A DNA stretch of 64,000 nt from Ampelomyces quisqualis (GCA_018398575.1 JAGTXZ010000019.1:1984001-2048000), one strand, 5' to 3'. Positions 12,278-23,568 are shown, counted from the first letter of the stretch. Numbers and translations are program-made. Notes: generated by a model from the letters alone, not told the origin.

Positions 12278-13060
12278 ATGACTGAATCCAGAACCACGAT
12301 GACTTCTCTAGTCGTACCTAGTATATCCGCAGCGGACAGGCGGCCGCTATCTACCCACGGACTGCCCAAACCACCTCCCGTGACATCTCACGATCATCCC
12401 CAACGCTTCTGGGGACGAGGAATTCATATCCCAGAAAGGCATGTCGGTTACACAAGTCCAAGAATACCCGGACCACTGTCCCCTCCCATGTCGGCCCGGA
12501 GCTTCGGTACGTTCATCGAATCGGAGCCCTCTACACCGGCATATTCACCGCGCATGGATCACGAGTGGGACAACAACTCAGCGCTAGTAATACTCCGACC
12601 GATGTCATCCTGTTCGGAGCCAGCGACTCCTACAGAGCCGGGCTGGGACATGATCAAGCCTGTTGAGGACTCTCCTTCAGCTCCCGTCCCCTTGAGGGCT
12701 ACACATAAGGAACCTGCGGTCATCACGACAGAACTGGCCCCAATTCCACGGCTGGAAGCTCCTCCGACGAAGAGAACAAGGTTATCACCGCAGCCACGAG
12801 CTTTCGTACCAGCAAAAGCCGTCGACACGATGTATAAAGAGAACACATCTGCAGCCAAGAACGAAAGCAATGAACTCAAGTCACCGACGGGACAGTCTAT
12901 GGGGATGAGTACGGCTCCGTTGGGCAAATTGGCTTCACGCATGAAATTGATGCTTCGACGGAAGAGTACGTCCGATGAGAAGAAAGCAAAGAAAGCCAAG
13001 AAGGAAAAGGAGAAAGACTATTACGATCCAGTGGAAGACGTACATTGGACTGAGATGTGA
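12278..13060 (+). CDS. Conserved ascomycete Pro/Ser-rich protein with basic C-terminus
   Basis: The chosen start, MTESRTTMTSLVVPS at 12278, is the first methionine after which the composition becomes protein-like; the same frame is open back to 11972, but that part reads as untranslated leader. A single exon gives 260 residues. The N-terminal two thirds are disordered and Pro/Ser/Thr-rich, with repeated S-P and T-P sites that could be phosphorylated. The C-terminus is conserved in appearance: LGKLASRMKLMLRRKST, a lysine run, then a short acidic end (DYYDPVEDVHWTEM). That tail is what I associate with a family of small proteins in Pezizomycotina of unknown role. No membrane segment is seen. 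A function cannot be given. Confidence 0.75.
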   Translation: MTESRTTMTSLVVPSISAADRRPLSTHGLPKPPPVTSHDHPQRFWGRGIHIPERHVGYTSPRIPGPLSPPMSARSFGTFIESEPSTPAYSPRMDHEWDNNSALVILRPMSSCSEPATPTEPGWDMIKPVEDSPSAPVPLRATHKEPAVITTELAPIPRLEAPPTKRTRLSPQPRAFVPAKAVDTMYKENTSAAKNESNELKSPTGQSMGMSTAPLGKLASRMKLMLRRKSTSDEKKAKKAKKEKEKDYYDPVEDVHWTEM

Positions 13061-13613
13061 AGGCAATGATCCAGTCAAACATGGCCTGCAATGTCGCAGG
13101 ACACATGCCATGCCAATCGGCTGCGCTCCTTTTACCACGATCACTTCCTCGAGATGTGGGGCGTTTTGAGATTTGTACTTTGGCGTTATCGTTATTGGGT
13201 CTGGCCGCACTGGTCTCATATTTCCAGTCCGTATTGTCATGATACTCAACCAACGAAGACATGGCCTTGTAGTTGACGAAAGGCATCTGGGTGGAACAAA
13301 ATTGACAATGCATCTCGCAGCTGCATAAGCTTGAATGAGTATCGCTTGAAGTAGGGGGTTTGACATGATAGCGTACCGTACTGCAACGGGCGATGGAGTA
13401 CTTGATAATCTAAACCTAAGTTGTCAGAGACTGTCTTGGTCGTGCTTTGTGACCGAAAGGACTTTGATCTACCTGTAGATGTCACTTCGTCGTAGGCGCG
13501 ACGGGTATTGCCCAACGCCGCCGTTGTGCACGCTAGGCTTCCACCTACCGGCTTGTGATTGGGTGAGATGACGCAAACCTTGGCGTTGGTCAAAGTTGAA
13601 CGGCGAAGGTCGC
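13061..13613. other. Intergenic region, no gene seen
   Basis: These 553 bases hold the 3' region of the upstream gene and the promoter of the phosphatase gene. No repeat or supported open frame is seen. Confidence 0.4.
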
Positions 13614-15488
13614 ATGCACCCCCATCTTCGAAACCTCGCAATGTTACCAATCCGATCGGGGCGGACGATACAACGAACATTTCGGCTGCATACGCCATGG
13701 CCAGTCAGCTCCGCAGCGACGGGAAGCCGTACGTTTTCTCGACTACATCAGGCACGGAGAACAGGACGCGTTTCGCTCTCTCAGTCACGTGTCTCGAACC
13801 TTGCGCGTCCAGAGAGTACTTTTGGCCCGGCTGGTCTCAGGGCTCACGGTGTAAGAGCGCCAACGTCGATAGGCGCTGATCATGTCAAATCAGCCTTCCC
13901 CACCAAGACCGTCCTGTTCCTACTGTTCGTAGGTGGCCTTGGGTACTACTTTGTCGACATTGAAGTAGAAAACTGGCGATATGGTGTCCTTTCCAGCTAT
14001 CAGGAAGAGCAATCACATTCAACACCGCTGCAATTCAATCGTGACAAGGAAGAGCTGGACCACTATCTACAGTTCCACGTACCCGACCCGCCTCGGCCAC
14101 TCAAGGATCCGCGAGCAGCCCAGATTTTGAGCGAAGAATTGGACAGGTTTGCTTACGGATGGATGATGACAGAAGAGGTACCAAGAAATGTGGCGCCTAC
14201 AAAGCTCCCAAGGACTAATAAGGTCTAGGATGCGCAGAAAGATAATATGCCAGTGACGCACGGATGTCGATTCAGAAGCAACGAGCCGTGCGAGGACTTT
14301 TTCTCGATAGGTACCAGTCCCGGCACCGGTGCAAACCCTTGGAACTACTGGAGCATCATGGATGGGCATGCTGGAAACCAGTGTGCAAACTACTTACAGT
14401 GGAACTTGATCCCATTGGTGTCTTCCGCGCTCTCGAATCTACCCACCGATTCGGCATCCACACAGGTCGAAACCACAATTAAGGAAACATTTCTTCGCAT
14501 CGACAAGACAATGATGGACGGCGCCCGCACAGCAGCGAACTGGTTCCCCGCAGCCAATGCTGCTGCCATCGCGGCCCTATCTCCCGCCTTCTCCGGGTCT
14601 TGTGCTCTACTTGCCGCATTCGACCCAGAGAATAACACGTTACGCGTCGCCTGCACCGGCGACAGTCGTGCTGTCCTTGGTCGCTGGGATCCCGCCACAA
14701 AATCATACACCAGCATCCCTCTCTCGGTCGACCAAACAGGCTTCAATGAGAAGGAAGTTGCACGCCTGAGCCAAGAACACCCCGGCGAGCCCAATATGAT
14801 CGACGCCCAATCCGGCCGCTTACTCGGCTTAGCAGTAACGCGGGCTTTTGGCGACCATCGGTGGAAGTGGGATAATGAGTTTATCAAAGCGCTGCAATTC
14901 AAGTTCTGGGGCAGTGCGCCGCGCCCAGGCAACATCACACCGCCATATCTGACCGCGGAGCCAGAAGTCACTGAGACGGAAGTAATTCGTCACGACCTTG
15001 ATGCGGGACGAAGCGACTTTTTGATCATGGCATCCGACGGGCTTTGGGACCGGATTTCGTCGGAACACGCAGTCGAGTGTGTACAGCGCTGGCTCGAGGC
15101 CAAACGCCGCGGTGGAGGCTCGGTGACCAACGATCCCCGCTTGAAAACCAACCCTCCTTTCTTCCCGTCGACGTTTGCGCTGGAAGAGGGCGTCCAAGTC
15201 GACGTTGAGAATGGACTGGGGGTCGATTGGAAAGCTACGCCTGAATTCTTTGCGATTGAGGACGACAACGCGGCGGTTTGTTTGGTGCGCAATGCGTTGG
15301 GGGGCACGCGGAGGGGGTTGCTCACGGGTATATTGACTGTTTCGGGCCCGTTTTGTCGGAAGGCGGTGGACGACACGACGATTATGGTGGTGTTTTTTGA
15401 CAAGGTTGGGGATGGGGAGGTCAAGGGCAAGATGAGGGTAGAGGAGAAGACGAGGACTTGGTGGAAGCCGTGGACTATGGTGAGGTAG
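13614..15488 (+). CDS. ptc5: Mitochondrial PP2C-type protein phosphatase (Ptc5-like)
   Basis: Metal-dependent Ser/Thr phosphatase, probably acting in mitochondria; yeast Ptc5 dephosphorylates pyruvate dehydrogenase E1-alpha. Exon 1 (13614-14177) and exon 2 (14229-15488) flank a 51-base intron and give 607 residues. The Arg-rich N-terminus without acidic residues fits an import presequence, and TVLFLLFVGGLGYYFVDI near residues 100-118 is a single membrane anchor. PP2C blocks follow in order: CEDFFSIG, WSIMDGHAGNQCA (DGHxG metal site), the family-typical FSGSCALLAAFD, ACTGDSRAVLG, QEHPGEPNMID, AVTRAFGDHRWKW, LIMASDGLWDRIS (DG metal site) and DDTTIMVVFF. All metal-binding aspartates I can place are present, so the enzyme looks active. 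The next methionine (13641) is an alternative start. The Ptc5 assignment rests on the presequence, anchor and the SGSCALL/HPGEPN wording; the substrate is inferred. Confidence 0.9.
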
Positions 15489-16424
15489 ACGATTTTTTGG
15501 GGAGGCGCATGAAAGTGGGCATTTTTTGGAAGCGAAGTTGTAGCACATGGGTATTCGTAGCAGGGTGTAGACTTTACTTGGACATGTCCAAGTTGAGATA
15601 GGTCCCGAATCACGTGCCTGAGATAGGCTCTGTTGCACTTTTGTGTCCGCAACCACCATGTCAGGGCTGCGACGCGTCCTTGAGCAGAAATTGGTCAGCG
15701 TGTTCCAAGGCCAGGCTGACTTGGGTCTTTGACGGGTGGTGTTGGTCCCAGAGGCGGGCGTTGGGGTGGTGATGCTGCGAAGGGGCGACGGAACATGGGC
15801 TTCCACGGTTGACGTGCGCGTGTGAAGCGCTACCCAGGCGGCAACAGAGGCACACCACACGGACGCAGAGCAGTTGACGAGTGCGGCAGCAAAGGTGAGG
15901 GTGTGCGAGAAGACGGCGACGGGCGACGCAGCCGTGTTCTGGTCAACGCTCGTCGCCGTTTCGAGACTAGCGCGAGCTCGATGGTGACCTCCTCTGGAGA
16001 GAACGTCGTGGCTGGGCGATGGTCCCCAAACCACGCGGCGGAGATGAGGGAGGGATGAGGTTCGGCGCCGTCAGCCACCCAGCGCTGCTAGACGCGCCCA
16101 CCCTATTTCGCGTCGCTGCCTGCTCCGCTTGCACGGCTGTCTTGCTCTCATTCTCATCATCGCTGTCCGCGGCGTGCTTGCTTGACGACAGACAAACCTG
16201 CAACAGAGCCTCACGCCTAGACCCCCCGAAACAGCTGACACAACCGACCTGAGAGACGGCTCGCGCATCTCCCGGCCACCACGAAGCCTCTGCACCTGCA
16301 CCTGCACCACCACCACCTGCACCACCACCAACACCTGCACCACCACCACCACCTGCACCACCACCACCACCTGCACCACCACCCCCCACGACCATCGCGT
16401 CGCCGCCTCGTCGCGCTCGCGAAA
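15489..16424. other. Intergenic region upstream of ies4
   Basis: The first part is the 3' region of the phosphatase gene. The last 130 bases before the ies4 start are a repetitive CAC/CACCTG leader, annotated separately. Long frames opposite to the phosphatase extend into this region but read as antisense shadows. Confidence 0.45.
16291..16387 (+). repeat. CAC/CACCTG microsatellite in the ies4 5' leader
   Basis: About 97 bases consist of CAC triplets interrupted by CTG, in units of 6, 12 and 15 bases, ending 38 bases before the ies4 ATG. Its position suggests it lies in the untranslated leader or core promoter. Length variation between strains would be expected. Confidence 0.85.
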
Positions 16425-17120
16425 ATGTCCACCAAGCCCAGCAAAGCAAAGACGGTTGTCCTCAAACTCTCTCGCAGCGCACTGCTGGCATTCCCGCACG
16501 ACGTCGCCGTTGCCAGCCCAGCGTCCAAGCCCGCCTCCTCGCCCGACACCCCTGCCGAGTCGTCGACCCCGATGAACGGCACAAACACGCCTCTGTCGCT
16601 GGCGCCGCCCGGCACGGCGCCCAAGCGAAAAGCGCCGCCGTCCAAGAAGCGTGCCGTGACCGCCGTCGACGGCGCAAATGGCACATCGAAGCCTCGCGGC
16701 AAGCCCGGCCCCAAGACCAAGAAGCAGAAGCTGGGCGACATGATCAACGACCCCAACTCGGCAACACCGCTTGCCGCACCCGCACCCGCGCAGAAGCTCG
16801 GCCCCAAGGCCAATGCCGGCGCCATCAACGCCAACCTGCGCAGTCTTGACCGCACGGGCAAGTTCAAGGTCAGGAAGTGGCAGAAGACGGGCTTCCGGAT
16901 CCGGACCTTCACTGGCTCCGTGGTCGAGCTCCCGTCGTGGAAGGCATCGCAACGGGCGGCTGCCTTCTCCGAGGACGTCAAGAGCGACTCGACGGGCTCC
17001 AGCGACACCAAGGTCAAGGACGAGAGCAGTGCTGTCAGCGACAAGAGCGGCCTCACTCCCGCCCCGGCACCTCTGGATGTCATGGCGAGCTCACCGGCGC
17101 CCGTTGCCGCGTCGAGTTGA
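16425..17120 (+). CDS. ies4: INO80 chromatin-remodelling complex subunit Ies4
   Basis: Nuclear accessory subunit of the INO80 ATP-dependent nucleosome remodeller, known in yeast as a target of checkpoint phosphorylation. One exon, 231 residues, start in context AAAATGTCC. The protein begins with a short conserved strand (KTVVLKLSRSALLAF), then a Pro/Ala/Ser-rich linker with basic patches (PKRKAPPSKKR, RGKPGPKTKKQKLG). The diagnostic block lies at about residues 125-172: KLGPKANAGAINANLRSLD, then RKWQKTGFRIRTFTG and VELPSW. This GPKAN..AIN...R.LDR plus W..tgF.iktFTG wording is the fungal Ies4 family (formerly DUF1711). The C-terminal 60 residues are Ser/Asp-rich with many possible phosphorylation sites. 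Codon usage is strongly GC-rich, like the neighbouring vid30. Confidence 0.93.
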   Translation: MSTKPSKAKTVVLKLSRSALLAFPHDVAVASPASKPASSPDTPAESSTPMNGTNTPLSLAPPGTAPKRKAPPSKKRAVTAVDGANGTSKPRGKPGPKTKKQKLGDMINDPNSATPLAAPAPAQKLGPKANAGAINANLRSLDRTGKFKVRKWQKTGFRIRTFTGSVVELPSWKASQRAAAFSEDVKSDSTGSSDTKVKDESSAVSDKSGLTPAPAPLDVMASSPAPVAASS

Positions 17121-17639
17121 CGAGTAGTTGACAGGGCGTTGTCTGGCCAGCGTGCGCCCATGCTGTTGCATCGTTTCCTTGATCACTTGTCTTTTTTTTA
17201 GTCTTCGGATGTGTTGCCAAAGCATACTTGGAGTTGAGAGGCGCCTTGCATGTTTCGATTTCAGGGCGTTTGCATATGCGAATCAGGACTTGGCCTTGTC
17301 GGTTACTGGGTCTCACGCATGGGTGGCCGGGCTGGATAGCGTAGCGATGAATCAATCATTCATGAGTCAAGTGGGAACCGGATGCCGCACCGTCATGTAT
17401 GCACAGGTCTACAGTGTGGGTGTCTACAGTGTCTGCAGCGTGAGTCTGGCGTGTCCCCGCAGTCCCCGACTCCCCGGCCTCGTCCACTGCACCTGCCCAT
17501 AGCTCCGACCTCCGCCTCGTACCCGCGTTCGACCGCACCACGGCACCACAGCACACACGCGCCTCCGCTGTCGTTGCGCGCCGGAGAGCACGCTGCTGTT
17601 CTTGCCTCCACCGGCCCGCGTTCGCTTCCACCCTCGGCC
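17121..17639. other. Intergenic region between ies4 and vid30
   Basis: These 519 bases form the ies4 3' region and the vid30 promoter/leader. The vid30 frame is open upstream to an ATG at 17382, but that part is Cys/Pro-rich and does not read as the N-terminus of the family, so it is treated as leader. Confidence 0.4.
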
Positions 17640-19806
17640 ATGTACCACCGGCGCTCCTCGTATGCCGCCGTCGCAAGTGGCAGCACTGGCAGCACTGGCA
17701 GCCACCAGCCCCACGCCGGCCCAACGCGGGCGGGAGCCTTCTCACACCTCAACAGCCTCTCTCGCTCCATGGATGCCGACGGTCACCACAACAGCACCGC
17801 CACAAGCTGGGCGCACCCGTCCTACGCCGGCCAGTCGGGCCATTGGCAGGGGCTCGGAGGCACCATGCAGGACATGCCGCCCTTCTTCGTGCCGTCGTAT
17901 CTGCGCGGGTCCAAGCACGCCGAGAAGCTGCAGGACACGCACAGGGCAAGGCTGGCAGCACAACGAGAAGGCAAATCCACACACTGCTCCCACGCGGGAT
18001 CGCTGTCCACCAGCTCGAGCAGCGTCAACCTGCACAAGATGGCGCCTTCCTACCGAGGACTCGCGCACGACATCGTCGAACGCGCGCCGGTCGTTGTCGA
18101 CGAACCTGCGCCGTGGCCGACGCGGTGGAACGACGGCGACAAGTTTGCGCAGCTCGACATCGACGAGAACGGACGACAGGCCAAGTTCTCGGGCTCGCAA
18201 AAGACGCACGACGAGGCTGCGGCGGTGCGAGCCGACTTCCCCATGCCTCGGCAGTGCGGCATCTACTACTACGAGACGACGGTGATATCAAAGGGCCGAG
18301 ACGGGTTAGTCGAACCGCTTTCTACATGCACTCGGGCTGACACATGTATAGGAGGATGATAGGCGTCGGATTCTCGGGCCCCAAGGTCGCCCTGAGCAGG
18401 ATACCAGGCTGGGAACCAGACTCGTTCGCGTACCACGGCGACGACGGACAGGTGTTTAGTAATACCACGTCTGGAAAACCATACGGGCCCAAGTTCACCA
18501 CTCTGGATGTTATCGGATGTGGCATCAACTTCCGAACGAACACGGCCTTCTTCACCAAAAATGGCCAAATGCTGGGTGAGTGCAGAGGGCGACTCGTAAA
18601 TGCGACGCTCACATGTGCAGGCACTGCTTTCCGGGATTTGAAACCCGATATACCGTACTATCCGACCGTGGGCATGAAGAAGCCTGGCGAAACCCTGAGC
18701 GCAAACTTCGGCCAAGAACCGTTCGCCTTCGACATTGACAAGCTGGTGGCGGACGAGAAAGCCGCAATACACGCAGAGATAGCTCGCGTGACTGCGGCGA
18801 GCAAGGCGGCTGCGGATGAGACAGAGCTGATTCACCAATTGATCGGACAATACCTGGCACACGACGGCTACGTCGACACAGCACGAGCGTTTGCGGACGA
18901 AACGAGAGAGGAGGCAAGAGCGTTGGCGAACGAGGAAAACGCGGACATCCCCTATGGCGAGGCAGTGGAGGACTTGGATGCGCTGAATCGACAAAGTAGG
19001 CCAGGATGATACTCGTAGTGGACAGCTGCTGACTCGTATAGAAATTCGAACCGCCATTCTCCAAGGCGACATCGACAAAGCGCTGAAGCACACCTCCGCA
19101 TACTACCCCTCAGTCCTCCGCGATAACGAAAACATTTACTTCAAGCTTCGGTGTCGAAAGTTTATTGAGATGATCCGGCATTGCAACGAAATGAATACAC
19201 AGTGCCATCCTGTACCCATGCCACCGTCGAAACAATCGATGGCCTCAACTGCTAACAAGCGCAACTCGACTGCAACAGACGAATACGACTTCGAAATGGA
19301 GCTAGACGAGCAGCTAGGCGTGCATAATCCGACGCCGAGCTGGGATAACAAGGACGAAATTGAAGAGCTTGACGATGAAGACGATTTGCAGGACAAGGAG
19401 ATGAAATTACAACAACTGACGCAAGACATGATCACCTACGGCATGGAGCTGCGAGCAGAATTCGCCAACAATCCAAGACGAGAAGTCAAGCGCGCGCTGG
19501 AAGACACCTTTGCATTGATCGCATACGAAAACGTCCGCGAAAGTGCCTTGGCCCCGCTCCTCGAAACCACAGGCCGCGTCCCCGTAGCTGAAGAACTCAA
19601 TAGCGCAATCCTAGGTACGTATCCACTTGCACATGTCTCCCAAGCAAGCAACTCGTAAACTAACAATCCCCATAGTGTCCCTCGGCAAATCATCCTCCGC
19701 CGCCCTGGAACGCCTCGTCCAACAAACTGAAGCCCTCGTCTCCGAACTCGCCGACGACGGCGGCCCAGGCGCTTTCATCAATGTACGCAGAGACTTTTTA
19801 CAATAG
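17640..19806 (+). CDS. vid30: GID/CTLH E3 ligase subunit Gid1/Vid30 (RanBPM-like: SPRY-LisH-CTLH-CRA)
   Basis: Scaffold subunit of the GID ubiquitin ligase, which in yeast degrades gluconeogenic enzymes on return to glucose. Five exons: 17640-18304, 18352-18575, 18621-18995, 19042-19614 and 19676-19806; 655 residues with all phases consistent. The N-terminal 160 residues are Ser/His-rich and disordered. The SPRY domain (about 205-320) includes GIYYYETTVISKGRDG, MIGVGFSGPKVALSRIPGW, DVIGCGINFRTNTAFFTKNG and LKPDIPYYPTVGMKKPGE. LisH follows at about 363-395 (LIHQLIGQYLAHDGYVDTAR), then CTLH at about 418-475 (IRTAILQGDIDKALKHTSAY, IYFKLRCRKFIEMIR), and a split CRA region closes the protein (ALEDTFALIAYENVRES, SLGKSSSAALERLVQQTEAL). 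An acidic insert (DEIEELDDEDDLQDKE) separates CTLH and CRA. The second intron (18576-18620) is 45 bases and has no in-frame stop. Assignment is firm. Confidence 0.95.
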
Positions 19807-21915
19807 CATTCTTAGCAAGGTCAGCCGTGCGCTCTCGTATTGGTGCGTGCGCGCGCACTCGTCCTACACGTGCGAACATGGGCGGGTGTGGCGCGCGCGT
19901 CGGGTATGTGGGCGGCGAAGTGTCTGAAGTGGAAGACGAGGGGAACGGGGGCTTGGAGGGGGTTGGGGTTGGTCCCTACGAGGAGAGTGGTTGGGATGGG
20001 GTTACGGTGGGGTTTTTTGATACCAGATGCGCTGTCATGTACGGAGACGGACATGGCGAGAAAGTGACGCGTATTTCTGCTTGCATTTGCATATTTCGGC
20101 GCGTCGGGGACTTTTGGGCGGCGTTCTCGAGGGCGGGGGGGGGGTTCTCTGCAGCGCATCTCATGTGTGTGTATTTTTTGTTTTCGTACGCATTTCATTT
20201 TTTTGGGGTCATGGGAGAGACGACGAATAACGGCCGTGAGATGTAGGCCAGGTCCAGTCAGGACACTGAATACTCAACTCCCAATTACCATTATTGCCAA
20301 CGTCACGCGCTTCGAACTTGACTAGGCACTATTTCCAGAGGTACGTTGCAGATTTGTACTGGAACTCGCGTTTTTGACTCAAGGTGGTCTTGCCCTTTGG
20401 AGCCAGGACACCAAAGAAGATGATTCGCAGCTACTGGTGCAGATTACTGTAACAACGCGTTTTCTGACCGACGGACAGCGCTGGGGTGTTTACACTGTCA
20501 TGTGATTCGAGCAGAAGGAACGTACCAGAAGGCTGTTGTGGCTGATAGTGACGAGCTGCGCAATCTAATCTAAGTGATGGATCATCGCGACACACAAACG
20601 TGCTACAAACCTCAAAGACTGGGTACATGGTACACCATGTCGAATATAACGTGTCGAGACTTATTTATTGACAGCGTTGCATTGTCACAAGAAAGAAAAA
20701 AAAATTCATCCACAATTCATAGATGCTGTTCGCGCCAATATGATCAGCAGCACACAGCGCTTCGAAACCCGTTACCTACCTATACTCACGTCCATTCCTC
20801 CAACAGGGGAAGGAAAAAGTCATACAACACATGTCAGAAGCTACCAAATCATTCCATCCCCCCCCTTCACACTCACACACTCACACACGCACTAACCCCC
20901 GCACCCCCATACCCTCCGCACCACATACCCGCCCGCCTCACACCCCCAAACAAACCCTCGTGCACAACCCCCCCCCCCCACACACCGCATCGCATCCCGC
21001 TTTCCCTCCCACCAGGCATCACCGCTGCAACAGCCCATGTGGATCCCAGCTCGTACTTGTACGACGACGCCGTGGTGCACCCGCTGTGCGACGAGCGTTT
21101 AGCCCGGCAGGGGAAAATAAAAAAGGGACAAAGAAAAAAAGTGGTGGGGGGGGGGGTTTCCAGCGGGGTGTGCCGGGCTGGAAATTGGAATAGGGGGGGC
21201 GGTGGGGTGTGTTTTTGGACGTTTATTTATTTATTTTCTTTCTTTCTTCGGGGGTGTGGGCTGTGGGGTGGGCGGAGGGAGGGAGGGTGTGGATTGCTTG
21301 CAGAGTACCTCCGTACCATGTTTGCTTCGCTCCGAGCACGCGCGGCTCAGGGTGATGGGGCCGGGCCAATGAGATTTGGGGTGCAATTTGTTTTTTTTTG
21401 GGGGGGGAGGGGGGGTTTAGCTTACACATTGTGCGATGGAACGATGGTGGGGTTCTGTGTGGCATTGTAACTAGTGATTTGATATGGTTTGTGTCTGATC
21501 ATACATGTGACTTGCGTCGTGGTCTGCGAGCCTCTACCAATATATATGCGCGAGTGTGTGCGCGAGACGTACATGCGCACCATTAGGAAAAACAAGGGGT
21601 ACAAAATGAGTGGCCCTGACGTGGTGTCATCTTCGGCGAAGGAAGTGACGAGTAATGATGATACACGAGACCCGGGATATCGTAACGTGTGGAAGCGCCG
21701 ATGCAATGCACAATCATGAGGTGGTGAGAGAATGATGCTGGAAGTAACGCGATGTGAAAGTGAAGGCGATTTTATGTAGCGCTTGATAACCCCTTGGAAA
21801 TAGAAGCCGATCTGATCCCGATCGCGCATGGTGGTGGCAAACGAAGGCGCCGGGCTATGCAAATATGTTCAAAGGTAACGCCATTAATATAGTGTTAGGA
21901 GAGGATCGTACAGTA
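19807..21915. other. Low-complexity intergenic region (2.1 kb)
   Basis: No gene is supported. After the vid30 stop the plus strand is G-rich (to about 20160). At 20850-21020 it is C-rich with CA runs and a 12-base C run (20968-20979). From about 21120 to 21420 it becomes G-rich with runs of 11 G (21146-21156) and of 8 and 7 G separated by one A (21400-21415), plus T runs. Apparent frames here are products of these runs. Confidence 0.6.
20867..20979 (+). repeat. CA-rich and poly-C tract
   Basis: An imperfect CA repeat (20867-20892) leads into a C-rich stretch that ends in 12 consecutive C (20968-20979). No gene is associated with it. Confidence 0.75.
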
Positions 21916-23568
21916 TCAGAAAGACGTACTGACGTCGCTCATCGACGCGCGCTGAGGTGTCATGTTGCGATTCATGAACGAATCTTTCTGTATGTTTGCC
22001 AAGGTTGGCGTCTGAATATGTGAAAGGGGTATATATCGGCGGCCGTTGACGATGCTGCAACCGTCGGTGCTCTGTCCGCTCTCGGAGCTGCGTTTCGAGG
22101 TCGCGTCTGAGCTGAAGCTATACGATCCGGTTTGAGAATCGTGACGAACTGAGGGTGGAGTTGACTTGAATTGGTTGCGGTTTTCTCGAAAGTTGGAATA
22201 CTGGGAATGGGGTGCTGAAACTGTCATGGCGTCAAGCAATGTCGGGTTGCTGAAGTTGAGTTCGAGTTGAGATTGGTTGCCCGACTCGTTTGAGCTATTA
22301 TCAACCGCAGCCGTTGCTAGAAATTGTAAAGCACTCCCTGTCGACGCTGGCGTCTGTGTGGGGATGTGGGATGGAGCCGTGTTGGATCCATTACTCTGGG
22401 AAGTGTCGATACCATTCCAGGATGGCGGGGGCTTTATGAAGGTGGTGTCAGCGCCCGCCGATGACATGCTGCCTGCTTTAACGGAGCGCAAGCGCTGGTC
22501 TTGAAGATTGTCCAAAGCGTTGCGCGAGGTCTGAGCAGGATTTGGTTGAGGCATTGGCAGCCGGCGCCGGGGTGAAATACCCTCCTTGACGCGGTACAGG
22601 CGTGGGTGGGGCCTTTCCGGCAATGTTATGCGCAGAGAGGACATGTTCATGGGCGAAACTGGCTCAGTTGCTGTGGTAGTAGCTGTGTAGGGAAGACCGT
22701 TTGTCATGTACGGATTTGCGTGGTCGTAGAAGATATTTGTTGCCTGGTGAGAAGCTCTACTAGGCGGATGTGTCCATCGACAAGTGGGCCCGTAGACGTT
22801 CGAGCTCATCATAGGCATAGCACTGGATAGATAAGTGGAAGACTGTTCGAGGCTATATGTCTCGACAGGTGAGGTCTCCTCAGAGTAGGGCACATTCCAT
22901 GTCGAGGGAAATGTGGGCTTGGTATCAAGTTGAGTGAAGGCCTGGTTTGCTATCGGACGATTGTACGATGGGTCGATGACAGCGCCAGAATAGATGGGTG
23001 TCATACCACCAGAGCTAGCCATATTCGTTAAGCTCTGCGACATGAAATGGGTTTCCATGACCTTGGAGACATTGCTGTCAGATCCGACCTGGCCAGGTTA
23101 GAGATGATACATCTTCTTGTTCATATTCCTTACCCGATGGAATTGACATGAGCTCATATCGACCCCGGCTAGCTTGCAGGCAGTACAGCCAGTGCCATTG
23201 CCGGGATCTCCACTGCACTTTATCTTCCTCTTGCGGCAACGAGCGCACTGCTAGAGTCAGTACTGCTCAAATATGCGCTGAGAAAGTGCGGTCATGGTTG
23301 CGTATTCACGGAGAGTGAGGCTTACTGCTACTGCAATGCGACGTCTCGAAGGTCCACTCTCGAACAATGGCTCATCATGGTCTGCATTGAGATTTACTCG
23401 GCCACGAGATCCACCTACTGGACCACCGATATTATACGCACGAGGATCGGATCTTACCCCGAGAGAAAGAGCCAATGGAGTGTCGCGGTCAGGGTAATAG
23501 TAGTCTGGATAGGAGAGGTTGTGGTGTGGCGAGTAGCGACGGCCGAGATCATAGTCCATGACTGACAT
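21916..23568 (-). CDS. Zn(II)2Cys6 binuclear-cluster transcription factor
   Basis: Fungal-type zinc-cluster DNA-binding protein. Exons 23568-23326, 23250-23134 and 23088-21916 give 510 residues. The N-terminal 80 residues are Tyr/Asp/Arg-rich and end GPSRRRIAVA. The second exon is essentially the zinc cluster, CARCRKRKIKC then GCTACK and MSSCQFHR: spacing CX2CX6CX9CX2CX9C, with a slightly long last loop. All six cysteines are present. The cluster is internal (residues 83-115) rather than at the extreme N-terminus. The remainder is Ser/Thr/Asn/Pro-rich and I see no fungal-specific transcription factor middle domain. The 3' end is uncertain: the frame stops at 21916, but a donor-like GTACGT lies just before it and an acceptor at about 21855 would give a different short C-terminus. 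Target genes are unknown. The gene faces a 2.9 kb gene-poor region that may hold its promoter. Confidence 0.86.

Noticed and set aside
14829..16034. 401-codon open frame on the minus strand opposite the PP2C gene
   Set aside because: It is antisense to conserved phosphatase motifs, rich in Arg/Pro/His from complemented GC-rich codons, and has no family resemblance.
16071..17161. Two long minus-strand frames (293 and 314 codons) with Val/Gly or Trp/Cys repeats
   Set aside because: The repeats are the complement of the CAC/CTG microsatellite and of ies4 codons; ies4 on the plus strand has clear family motifs.
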